From: Gemmatimonadota bacterium
GTDB lineage: Bacteria; JBHIER01; G020348925
Length of the DNA: 20,221 nucleotides
Direction: 5' to 3'
Assembly: GCA_020348925.1 (NCBI GenBank)
Contig: CP070758.1
Location: 955,878-976,098, forward strand
Positions 7,345-16,800 of the stretch are shown piece after piece. How positions within the stretch are numbered: position 1 is the first letter of the stretch; the number at the start of each line of letters is the position of its first letter. The notes under the pieces were generated by a model. That model worked only from the letters and a program-made list of their open reading frames with translations. It searched no databases and had not been told where the DNA came from. A program made the translations under genes and the position numbers.

Positions 7345-8220
7345 TCAGGTATGGGTGAGGAATCTCAGGAGGTCGGCTTTCGGGATGGTAGCCACGGCAA
7401 TAACGCGATCTGCACCCCCATAATACACATAGTACGTGTTATCAACCTCAACGGCTCCGCAGCTGAAGACTACGTTCGGCACGTCTCCATGCATTTCCCA
7501 GGTTTCCTCCGGCTCCAGGATAGGTTCCTTTGGCCAAGCGATTATTTTGGATGGATCTTTGCTATCGAGTAGGGCTACTCCAAGGCGGTAACTTCGTTTC
7601 TCGTTATAACCATGATAGATAAACAGCCAGCCGTGCTCTGTTTTGAGGGGCGGTCCGGCTGCACCTATCCGTGTTGAGTCCCAGTTGCCTTTTCGAGGTC
7701 TCATGATAATTTGGTGATCGGTCCAATGTACTAAGTCGTCGGAATAAGCAATCCAGATATCGTCGGGAATACGATGAATCATGCAGTAGCGATCTCCGTT
7801 TTTTTCAGGGAAGAGTGCCGCATCCTTGTCATCTTGGTCAGGGAGAATAACACCATAGCGCTTCCAGGTGATGAAGTTTTCAGTCGAGGCCAGGCAAACC
7901 CTGGTTCCATTATCAGAATAGCCAGCATAAACTATATAGAAGGTGTCCTCGATTCGGGTAAGACGGGGGTCCTCCACACCTCGGACCTCATACTCATTCT
8001 CTGGAGAAAAGACGGGCTTGTCAAGACGAAGCCAATCGAAACCATTGGAACTGACGGCATAGCCCAGACGAGAAATATAATTGCTCCCCTGGGCACGATA
8101 AAGCATATGGAAGAGAGCATTGTGATGCACTATAGCAGCATTGAATACATTGAGGCTTTCCCAATCGTGACAGGGATTGGGCTTGAGAATAGGATTGCCT
8201 GAGTAACGTTTGATCTTCAT
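7345..8220 (-). CDS. GH130 beta-mannoside phosphorylase
   Basis: This 291-residue cytoplasmic protein has no signal peptide and is a five-bladed beta-propeller of glycoside hydrolase family 130. Family marks are GVEDPR (81-86, Asp84 matching the catalytic acid), KDAALFPEK (132-140), MIHRI (147-151), the RIGAAGPP...YHGYN pair (184-206), VVFSCGAV (250-257) and YYGGAD (267-272). GH130 phosphorylases split terminal beta-mannosides with phosphate to alpha-mannose 1-phosphate. Positions that I align from memory with the phosphate-binding Arg/Arg/Lys/His set are Lys132, Arg150, Arg184 and His203. All are basic, which favours phosphorolysis over the hydrolytic GH130 subgroup. It is the first gene of the operon, with AGGAGA before the ATG and a promoter/operator directly upstream. 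The linkage (beta-1,4 or other) cannot be decided here. Confidence 0.9.
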   Translation of the reverse strand: MKIKRYSGNPILKPNPCHDWESLNVFNAAIVHHNALFHMLYRAQGSNYISRLGYAVSSNGFDWLRLDKPVFSPENEYEVRGVEDPRLTRIEDTFYIVYAGYSDNGTRVCLASTENFITWKRYGVILPDQDDKDAALFPEKNGDRYCMIHRIPDDIWIAYSDDLVHWTDHQIIMRPRKGNWDSTRIGAAGPPLKTEHGWLFIYHGYNEKRSYRLGVALLDSKDPSKIIAWPKEPILEPEETWEMHGDVPNVVFSCGAVEVDNTYYVYYGGADRVIAVATIPKADLLRFLTHT

Positions 8221-8245
8221 ATTCTCTCCTACACTACGAAAAATA

Positions 8246-8259
8246 TCGAACCGCTTCGA
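8246..8259. promoter_or_regulatory. LacI-type operator before the GH130 operon
   Basis: TCGAACCGCTTCGA fits TCGAANCGNTTCGA. It starts about six bases downstream of the -10, covering the expected start site of the operon transcript, in the same geometry as 528-541. Confidence 0.8.
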
Positions 8260-8265
8260 ATAATT

Positions 8266-8294
8266 AATGTAAATTATCCTCTAAACGAAGTCAA
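8266..8294 (-). promoter_or_regulatory. Sigma70-type promoter of the GH130/LacI/ABC operon
   Basis: On the minus strand TTGACT (8289-8294) and TACATT (8266-8271) are 17 bases apart. The operator lies immediately downstream and the GH130 ATG about 45 bases downstream of the -10. Confidence 0.7.
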
Positions 8295-8508
8295 GTTTTT
8301 TTCTAAAAAATCTATTCTACTAAATCTTGACTGCGATATGTACAGGGTTCGCACCCCTATCTATATCTATTATGAAATGATATGAGATTAACAGAAATAG
8401 AATAAAAATCCCTGGAGGGGTATCAATCACAAGCCCGTTCCATCAAGTAATTTCTGTGATTCTTGGTTGAAATACTGAGCTTTGAAAAAAAATCAAAAGT
8501 GCTGATTT

Positions 8509-8781
8509 TCTTTGATAATTCACTTTGGGAGAGAGGATTGATTTAGTATCTTCCGACGCTTCCAAGGAGTGATCCGTCGAACACATTCGGGTAATTTTGG
8601 GTCAGCAAATTCATTTCAGGAGAGTGGATAAAAGTTTTAAAATCATTTAATAAGGCCCGCTCCCGCCTCTCTATCTCTCAGTAAAAAATAGACTTTTAAA
8701 AATCACCACTTAAACTTTAATAAAAAACGCCGGGTTTTTTGTCCGACGCCTACAAAGACTTTTTAGCAGAGTCTTAAAGTG
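8509..8781. repeat. Dispersed intergenic repeat, copy A
   Basis: This stretch matches 17475-17751 in the same orientation at roughly 80% over its first 220 bases. A 32-base stretch (8626-8657) is identical to 17594-17625, and the blocks GGAGTGATCCGTCGAACACA and CTATCTCTCAGTAA are shared. The right end is looser but still alignable (ACTTTTTAGCAGAGTCTTAAAGTG against ACTTTGTAGTAGCGACTAAAGGTG). It ends in a hairpin, AAGACT (8755-8760) with AGTCTT (8770-8775). The nature is unknown: a non-autonomous mobile element, a structured RNA or a decayed gene end. Confidence 0.85.
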
Positions 8782-9123
8782 TGGTTATTTTAAAGATAAA
8801 TTTCACGTTCACATTATCATGAAAGCTGTATATTTGAACCTAAAATAGCAGAATTCGAGATGAGACTTTTATTCGACACTCACCATTGGTATCAGGTGCA
8901 ACAGGGCTACATCGCACAGGGCTATTGATTAACATCAAAGCATTAACAGTTCATCAAAACTCAACTAAAAAATACTGCCTTGTTGTCAGTCGCATACTTT
9001 GTTATACATTTTCATTTAATCCCTTGCTTACTTTCTTTATTGAATCCAAAGCTATCTTTATACTAAGATATGCTCACTTTATCCCGTTACAATCTCTTTT
9101 TGAAAATTGGCATGAGAATCATT

Positions 9124-10677
9124 TTAGAATCCCGTCGGGAGCATCACAGTGAAAACTGACCCCTCTCTTGGCCGGCTTTCAACAGTAATTTTGCCATGAT
9201 GTTCTTGAACAATCTGGTAGCAAATAGATAATCCAAGACTGGTTCTCACAACTGAACTTTTTGTCGTGAAACCAGGGTCAAAAATCGATTTGAGATCCTC
9301 CTGTTTCATACCCTTACCTGTATCGCGAATTGCCACTTTAACCATGTTGTCTTTCAGGGTTGTGGTGATTGTTATTCGCCCCTTATCTTCTATAGCCTGG
9401 CATGCATTCTTTAATATGTTTAAAAAAACCTGATTCAGTTTGCGTGGCTGGCAAACAAAAGGTGGTATCTCACCGTATTCGCGCACGACTTCGATACCCC
9501 TAAGCAGATCATGTCTGATTAATGCCAGAACGCTATCAAGACCTACATGAATATCCGCCAACGTCGTCTCGGCTTCATCCAATCTGGTAAAATTTTTCAA
9601 ATTTACTATGATTTCATGTAATCGTTCAGTTCCTTGGTCAATTAATTGATCTGCTTTTAAAATAGTCTCCATCACATTTCTTAATTCGTCGTCTTTGACG
9701 GAAGTATCCGGAGCTATATTTTTCAGAGTTGTTTGCAGCCTCATAAGGGCTTTTGACTTGGTCTGTTTCATGCTGCGAATTGCACCTATAGGTGTGTTGA
9801 ACTCATGGGTTAATCCCGCCACCAGTTGACCAAGTGAGGCCATTTTTTCCTGGACAATAACCTGTTTTTGCATCTGCTTCAGTGTATTGAGTGCATCTTC
9901 AAGTTCAGAGTTCTTCTGCGTCAATTCCTGAGTTCGATCTTCGACTTTACGTTCGAGGTTAATATTGAGCTCATGCACTTTATCTGATTGAAAATTTACG
10001 ATTGCCACAAAATAGAACACGGCCATCATAGTCGTACCGAGATAACTGATGGATGACCACATCTGGCTTTCGACTGGGAAAATAAGTGCCCCAACATAAC
10101 CAAACAGAAGCCACATGAACGTACCAACGGTAAGTAAGAGAATGAACCGCTTTTGCGGTTTATTTTCAGTCGTTCTGTAGCTCTTGAAAGCCATAACAAA
10201 CAGGTAGATAAAGATTCCTGCAAAAAGAGGAAACATGAACGATCCAACAGGACCGAATTCCACGTCCCAGATATGTTCAGGAGTATCCGATATATCAATG
10301 ATCAGCTCGGTGAACTGAGCAAGCAATGTGCACACAAGGATAAATAGAAGCGTTGAAATCTGAAAGTATCTGACTTTCATTCCCAGAACCTTGGCATCCA
10401 TTCTTTTGTCATACCCGGTGAAGGCAAAGAAGAAAAATATGAGTCCTATTGGAACTACAAAACCTGCTGTAAAAGTTATTCTCATCCAAGTATTGATACT
10501 TTCTACATTTCCAAATTGGAACCACAGAAAGAAAGCAAACGCGTCTAATGCCAGAGCCAACGTAAAAAGAGAGAAAACTCGATTGATGCGCTCACGTCTG
10601 CGAAATAACCAGGTAATAACCGCAAGCAGGGCACAGAGAACGCCCGAAATCAGCATGGGGACGGAATAAATGTTCAT
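9124..10677 (-). CDS. Orphan 7TM sensor histidine kinase
   Basis: This 517-residue kinase starts with a 7TM sensor region (residues 1-230, alternating hydrophobic helices), followed by a coiled coil (about 233-280). Next come the dimerisation/phosphoacceptor helix with the H-box GLTHEFNTPIGA (His291) and the ATPase domain: N-box NQVFLNILKNACQAIE (415-430), G1 DTGKGM (452-457), F-box FDPGFTTK (466-473) and a G2 region ending LGLSI. The H-box with EFNTP and the N-box form are of the NtrB-like type. The G2 loop reads VVRTSLGLS where GTGLGLS is normal. No response regulator lies nearby, so its partner is elsewhere. The ribosome site is weak. The ligand is unknown. Confidence 0.92.
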   Translation of the reverse strand: MNIYSVPMLISGVLCALLAVITWLFRRRERINRVFSLFTLALALDAFAFFLWFQFGNVESINTWMRITFTAGFVVPIGLIFFFFAFTGYDKRMDAKVLGMKVRYFQISTLLFILVCTLLAQFTELIIDISDTPEHIWDVEFGPVGSFMFPLFAGIFIYLFVMAFKSYRTTENKPQKRFILLLTVGTFMWLLFGYVGALIFPVESQMWSSISYLGTTMMAVFYFVAIVNFQSDKVHELNINLERKVEDRTQELTQKNSELEDALNTLKQMQKQVIVQEKMASLGQLVAGLTHEFNTPIGAIRSMKQTKSKALMRLQTTLKNIAPDTSVKDDELRNVMETILKADQLIDQGTERLHEIIVNLKNFTRLDEAETTLADIHVGLDSVLALIRHDLLRGIEVVREYGEIPPFVCQPRKLNQVFLNILKNACQAIEDKGRITITTTLKDNMVKVAIRDTGKGMKQEDLKSIFDPGFTTKSSVVRTSLGLSICYQIVQEHHGKITVESRPREGSVFTVMLPTGF

Positions 10678-10697
10678 AATAGAATGTCCAATCGTGT

Positions 10698-10726
10698 AAA
10701 ATATTCATTAACGGAATCACTTTGAA
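10698..10726 (-). promoter_or_regulatory. Candidate promoter of the histidine kinase gene
   Basis: On the minus strand TTCAAA (10721-10726) and TATTTT (10698-10703) have a 17-base spacer and lie just upstream of the ATG at 10677. Both hexamers are only four of six to consensus. The 186-bp gap to the giant gene otherwise shows nothing. Confidence 0.25.
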
Positions 10727-10863
10727 GGGAAAGATGTGAACGTGAGAATCCAATACTCAGCACTCGTTGGACAAAATGGACGAACCCTAATATGAAAAAT
10801 ATCTCCAACGATTTGTGACGAGAGAAGTGGATGCAATCAAATGCTCCAAAACAATAGCAGAAA

Positions 10864-13800
10864 TCACTTCAGCAATAACATCCTCTTAATGGACTGGAAC
10901 TCACCGGTATCAAGCCTGTAGAAATAGACGCCACTGGTCACACCAGAAGCATTCCACTGGATCGAATGGAAGCCGGCTGTTTGATTTGAATGAATGAGTA
11001 CTGCTACGACTTGTCCCATTATGTTGTATATTTCGATCCTCACGTTCGCTGCTTCAGGCAGAGCGTACTCAATTGTTGTCACAGGATTAAAGGGATTGGG
11101 ATAGTTCTGAGAAAGATGAAACTCAGTCGGTATCTGGTGGTCCGATTTTTCTTCGTCCCCTTCAACACCCACACCCCACTGAATCTCCACGTGCGCATAG
11201 CCCTGAACCACACCCGTTGCATCCGTTGCGGTGACCACATATACACCCCCTACTTCGCCGGCCGTATACAGTCCCGTTTCGTCTATCGTCCCCCCTGTGG
11301 CACTCCAGACTGGCATAAAATCAAGATTCAGATGAAACTGATCCAATCCTGTTGCTTCAAACCGCACCGTATCTCCAGGAGAGAGGAGGACCGAGTCTGG
11401 CACCACGAAGATCTGCCTTAACACTGGTCCGTAAACAAGCACCGAAAACGAATCAGACTCAATAGTACCCGGATCTGTCTGCGAGACAGCAGTAACGATC
11501 ACGTCGTCCATGGTACCTGTCTCTGTACCTCCGGGAACTGAAAGATAAATCGCTGCACCTCCTCCGAAACGTTCCTCAAGTGTCACCGTGAAGGTGGTTG
11601 GTTCCTGCACCCAGCCCAGATCATCTGTTGCGCTCACCTCCACCGTTTCCGTGGGATGCTGCCAGTTTCTTACAGCAATGAAGGCCGAATCTGTTTCACC
11701 TGAAGGGATATATACAGTATCAGCACCCGTGGAGAGGACCAGTGAGACCATTTCAGTGCGCCAACTGGCGAAATCCACACCCGCACTGACCTCATCCCCG
11801 GAACCGGGACCCTCACCGCCTGGGCCACTGGCGTCTCCCCACCAGTTGTTTCCAGCTGAAACTGTTATCTCAGGGGACATGTTTTTCAAACCATATCCCT
11901 CATTGCCATATATATTGTTATCGCTTATGTCCGCATTGGCAGAATTCTCAAAGTACAGAGCACTCCCGGCGTCGCCGGTTATTTGATTGCCACGGATAAC
12001 AGCATAGGTATTGTCTAAATGGATACCGCTCATATCGCTTAAATTGTTCTCAAAGTTATTATTTTCTATTATTATTTTGTTCGTGGCATCCAGCTTGAGT
12101 ACAAAGCTTTTTATTATCAATCCTTTTTGGTTATGATGAACATGATTCCCTAAAATATTTACGAATTCAATTCGAGAAGGCGTGAAATGCTGCCACTCTT
12201 GATGTATTTCCATACCAACATTGTTCTCAAAAATATTATTTGAAAGAATATATAATGCTCTACCAATGTTATAATTCAGATCCAATAAAATACCGATATC
12301 ATTAAAAGCGATTAGATTGGGCAGATACCGGGTACTTAACGTGGAAGATGTTTCCCCGATCAAGAAACTGCCCCCACAAATCCTTATCCCAATCCCATTG
12401 TGGAGATCAATTCTATCTCCATTCGTTCCTATAAGGTTCCCGATAAGTTTAGAGCCATAAGATTGATTGAGCAGGACACCCTCAACCGTATTCCCTGAGA
12501 TGATGTTCCTGTCGTTATCTTCATAACCACCAACCTGATTATTCGACGTTTCAGAAAAGACTATTCCGGTGCCATTCCCGACCGAAAAACCGCCATGCTT
12601 GTCCGTTCCGATTTTGTTTCCCAAAATCTTGTTGTTCTCAGCCTGCCTACCTCTGATTTCAATTCCAATGTCGTTCCCTGAAATAGTATTTCCTTCATTT
12701 TCGGATGATCCACCAATTACATTCATTTTTGATCTATTATGAATGAATATCCCCCATTCATTTTCTTTTGGATTGTCCCCATTTTTATTAGTACCGATCA
12801 TATTGCCCAGTATCGTGTTATCGGACGATTCGTCTATATAAATCCCATAATCATTGAATGAAATAACATTCCTGTCTTCACTATTACTCCCACCAATGAC
12901 ATTGTTGTTTGATTGATGAATTGATATCCCGTGAAAGTTCCCAACGTCTTTTTCTGAAGTCAAATCAGTACCAATCATATTGTGTTTAATTCTATTATCC
13001 CCATCAAATCTCTTATTCGAAATTTTAATCCCGAAGTAGTTACCAGAAATCAAATTACCAATGAATCTATCCTCCATAAAACCGATAGTGTTATTGAAGG
13101 AATCATTGATCTCAATACCAACTGCACCTGGTGACATGAATATTGCTTCATCTCCTGTAATATTCGACCCGATCAGATTCCCGACAATGCTATTGAGATT
13201 GGCAGATTGTGTCAACAAGATCCCCGATTTCTTGTTCCCGGAGATCACATTATGGGCGATTCCTGTGAATCCGCCGATTACATTCTCATCCGCAAACTCA
13301 ATTTTGATACCATGTTCTTCGTTTGCGAGCTGGTTCTCTCCATCGAAATCAACTCCGATCATATTGCCGCCAATAGTATTTCCCCTGGAACCGTTTCCAA
13401 TGATGTAAATTCCGTTTTCCCCGTTTCCCGAGATCAAATTATTGCCCGGGAGTTCTCCGAGAGTATTATCCCAAGCATTGATGAGCAGAATACCGTTCTG
13501 TTCATTTCTCAGCGGGTTTGTCCCTTCTCTGTCCGTTCCGATCAGATTACCGTTTATATAGTTCTCCGAGGCAGGACCTTCGATTTCGATTCCGTTTTCG
13601 CCATTACCGGATATCAGGTTGCCACCAATCGAGCCAGGCGCAGCATTTATGCCGATTATATTTCCTGATGAATTCAATATCTTTATACCATTCTTTTCGT
13701 TCGGAAGTGCTTCTGTTCCACCAGTCACTGTACCTATATAAGCATTGAAGATCTGACTGAGTGTAGATGCCGTGCCCTCGATCAGAACACCATTTTCTTG

Positions 13801-16800
13801 ATTTCCGGAAATAATGTTGCCCGGAAAAGCACCATTATTTACTGAACTGATTCTGTTTGAATGCGAGTTGAAAATATGGATGCCATTTTTTTCATTTGGA
13901 ATAGGGTTATCTCCGTCAAAGTTCGTACCGATCCTGTTATCGTTGATCGAATTGCCCTGGGTATCATTTTCCGAATCGCCACTTATGAATATCCCATTTG
14001 CTCCATTACCGGAGATGAGATTTTGATGTATCCCGTTCAGTGAAGCTCCGTTGGTTATATGGACTCCATTATGCTTGTTTCTCATCTCTCCCAGACCGGC
14101 TTCGTCAGTTCCGATATAGTTATAGTGAACAGTATTGTTTATTGCTTCGGAACCGGATATGTATATGCCATCCTTTTCATGCAAGTTGATGACGTTATTC
14201 GGCCCCGTGGATTCATACCCGACACTGTTCTCAGGGGCGTTGATGATCTTCACTCCATATTCGTTTCCTTCCAGCAGATTCCCTTCGATCATATTCCCCG
14301 TTGCATCCTCGCCTTCAATCCTGATCCCTGAACCTTTGTTCAGGCTGACTTGATTTCCCAAGCCCTCGCCTGGTGAGAGTTCAAGGATCCCAATTCTATT
14401 TCTTGGGGCGGAGTTGATAAATATCCCATCGCCATCGTTCGCCTGAGCCCCTGTTTCTGGATCATAGATACCTATTCTGTTTCCTTTCAGAGAATTTGCC
14501 GATGACAGCACTCCCTTGATCTCGATGCCATGCCCCCTGTTTCCGGAGATGATGTTTCCACCGATCTCTCCTCCATCCGGCGCACCGCCCACTGAATTTC
14601 CCCCTGAATTTTCTATCAGTATTCCATTCAGTGCATTGGAAATATCAAGGGACACATCGAAATCGGTCCCGATGTAATTCTTAGAGATCATGTTTTCCCC
14701 GGTATTGTCGGTGCTCGAGCCTGAAATGTAAATCCCGTGTTCGAGATTCCCCGATATGACATTGTCGCTGACAGTATTTTTTGTGGCGCCCTTTTCAATT
14801 CGAAGACCATTGCCGCCATTGCCCGGATTTTCCACCATGTTCACTCGTGGACCGATTACATTATTCAATACTTTGTTGAATTTGGATCCGGTTCCGGTAA
14901 TAACCAACCCATCCCCACCATTTCCGGATATGTAATTACCCTGCTCTCTTACAAGACCGCCTATGGTATTCCCGTTCCCGTCAGTGATCATGATTCCAAT
15001 GTGATTGCCGGCCACATCGCCCGCCTCAGTATCGGTTCCGATATAGCAGCCGCTGACTGTATTATTCCAGCTGCCGTCGATATGGATCCCATTATCAAAA
15101 TGCATGATAATCAGGTTTTGTATACTGCTTCCTGTTCCGTCAAATGTTATACTCAAACCGTCAGAATCGATAAGGTTATCGCCGTCGAGAAATATATCCG
15201 GCTTTTGTTGATCATTCAGAGAGCCGGTTACTGTCACAGGGTCAGTCATAGGCGGCAGTTCACCTGACAGTGCGATAAAATGGATCTCCTCTTCGATCGG
15301 TATATCAAAAGTTATCTTGTCTTTTCCCTCTTTCGCGTTGGCTTCCATGATAGCGGCTCGAAGGGTACATTTCGGTTTGCCTTCTATCTCAGGACCGTCG
15401 CATTCGCATATCCCGTCACCAGGATCGATATCCTCATCATCATCGGTCGAATTCACCACAAGACCACTGCTGGCCACTGCAAAAGCATTCCCCCCTTCGT
15501 TAAATGTCAAGCCAAAAGCGAGCTCTCCATTATCATTAAAAATGGTGGGGTGACCATCCGCTCCGGTTCTGGCTCCGTCATGAAAGTCCGAAAATAACCA
15601 GGTTGCTTCAACTGTCCGAATATCGCCAGGGGCAACTTCGATCTCTTCGTCCATGATTGTGACCAGTTCCAGTCCATCGAGATTTCCGACCCAGAGACCC
15701 CACAATTCGCTCTCTGCGTCTATTGCCCAATCGTGAAAAGCTACCTGTCCACCGGCATTGACCGCTATTCTGGAAAAAATTCCATCAAATACCATTTCGT
15801 CTTCCAAACCCGGCACTTGGTCTCCAACACGAATGATCTTCTTCAATCCTGTTTCATCCCCAGTCCATATGCCAGTCATCCCATCTGATGTAGCAGCCGA
15901 CACTGATACCATTTCAGTATTGTGCAATACAAAATAATTGAAAGATGTGAATGTTGCTCCGTCAGCACCATCCGCAATATCTCCTATCGATACCACTTTT
16001 TGAAAATCTCCATTCTTCCTTATCGAAAAACCATTTTCGAACGTACCTTTATTCAGGATAGTGCCTGAAGCATTCAATCGCCAGGCACCGAAAGCAGAAC
16101 TTGCCGGATCTGTGCCACTATCGATAATCTTCGAGGGTCCATCTGAAGGACTCCAAAAATAAGTGGCACCAATCTCGTCCCGCGTGTCTTGGTCAAATCC
16201 TTTCACCTGGAAAATCGTATTGCCCATCCCGTCAAGAGAATTTTCACTGTTGTACGATGCGTACGTACTATTCAAATAATCTCCAGCGATATCAGTCATC
16301 GGATCCCCTTCCCTGGAAAGGATACGAAACCCTTCCGGTCCAAACATCGCGATCACCTCTGAATTACCGGTGTGGACATCTTCCCCCTCTAAAATTCCCA
16401 GGAATACAACTCTTCCGGCATTGAAGCTATAGACCGTAAACTGGTTTAACGACACCCCCGCTGAAACAGGCATACCGTCATACACGCTCAACACCATGTC
16501 CCCATCATCTTCCATGAAGAATCCATGTGTGTAGGGTTCTTCTCCAGTCGGCGAATACTCAATGTCCACCCCAATTTGACCGGAAAGATCCATATAGACT
16601 TTCTTTATGCGCGATGCGATCTGCCCGGGAAGAAAAGGGATCTCGTTTCCTCCCCTGATTAAAAGGGTGACTTCTTCATTTTCCTCAATCCAGTAACCGG
16701 TCCCATCGTTTTCGAGATAGGCATAAAAAATCACTCTGCCGGTATTGCTGATAGCGACCGGCCAGGGCCGTAACGTCGAGGAAAAGAGGGCTCCATCCGT

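Larger units (their letters stand above)
8221..9123. other. 900-bp intergenic region, AT-rich
   Basis: The left end holds the operon promoter and operator. From 8509 to 8781 lies copy A of the dispersed repeat. The rest (8300-8508 and 8782-9123) has no reading frame I would call a gene. A short direct repeat ACAGGGCTA occurs at 8901-8909 and 8916-8924. The region separates the start of the sugar operon from the end of the histidine kinase gene, and no clear terminator for the kinase was seen. Confidence 0.6.

Noticed and set aside
8343-8359. tRNA T-arm-like sequence (CAGGGTTCGCACCCCTA)
   Set aside because: No D-arm, anticodon arm or acceptor pairing is present around it, and the outer stem pair mismatches.
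8755-8775. Compensatory base changes between the terminal hairpins of repeat copies A and B
   Set aside because: Both copies have a 6-bp stem near this end, but the left arms do not occupy aligned positions, so this is not evidence of covariation.
8901-8924. Direct repeat ACAGGGCTA with 15-base period
   Set aside because: Only two short units, not placed at a promoter; too little to call a regulator site.
8886-9152. 88-codon plus-strand frame overlapping the end of the histidine kinase gene
   Set aside because: Composition is that of random AT-rich sequence, with no ribosome site, and it runs antisense into a certain gene.
13207-13668. 153-codon plus-strand frame inside the giant gene
   Set aside because: It is an antisense shadow of the repetitive beta-helix modules; the minus-strand frame is clearly coding.
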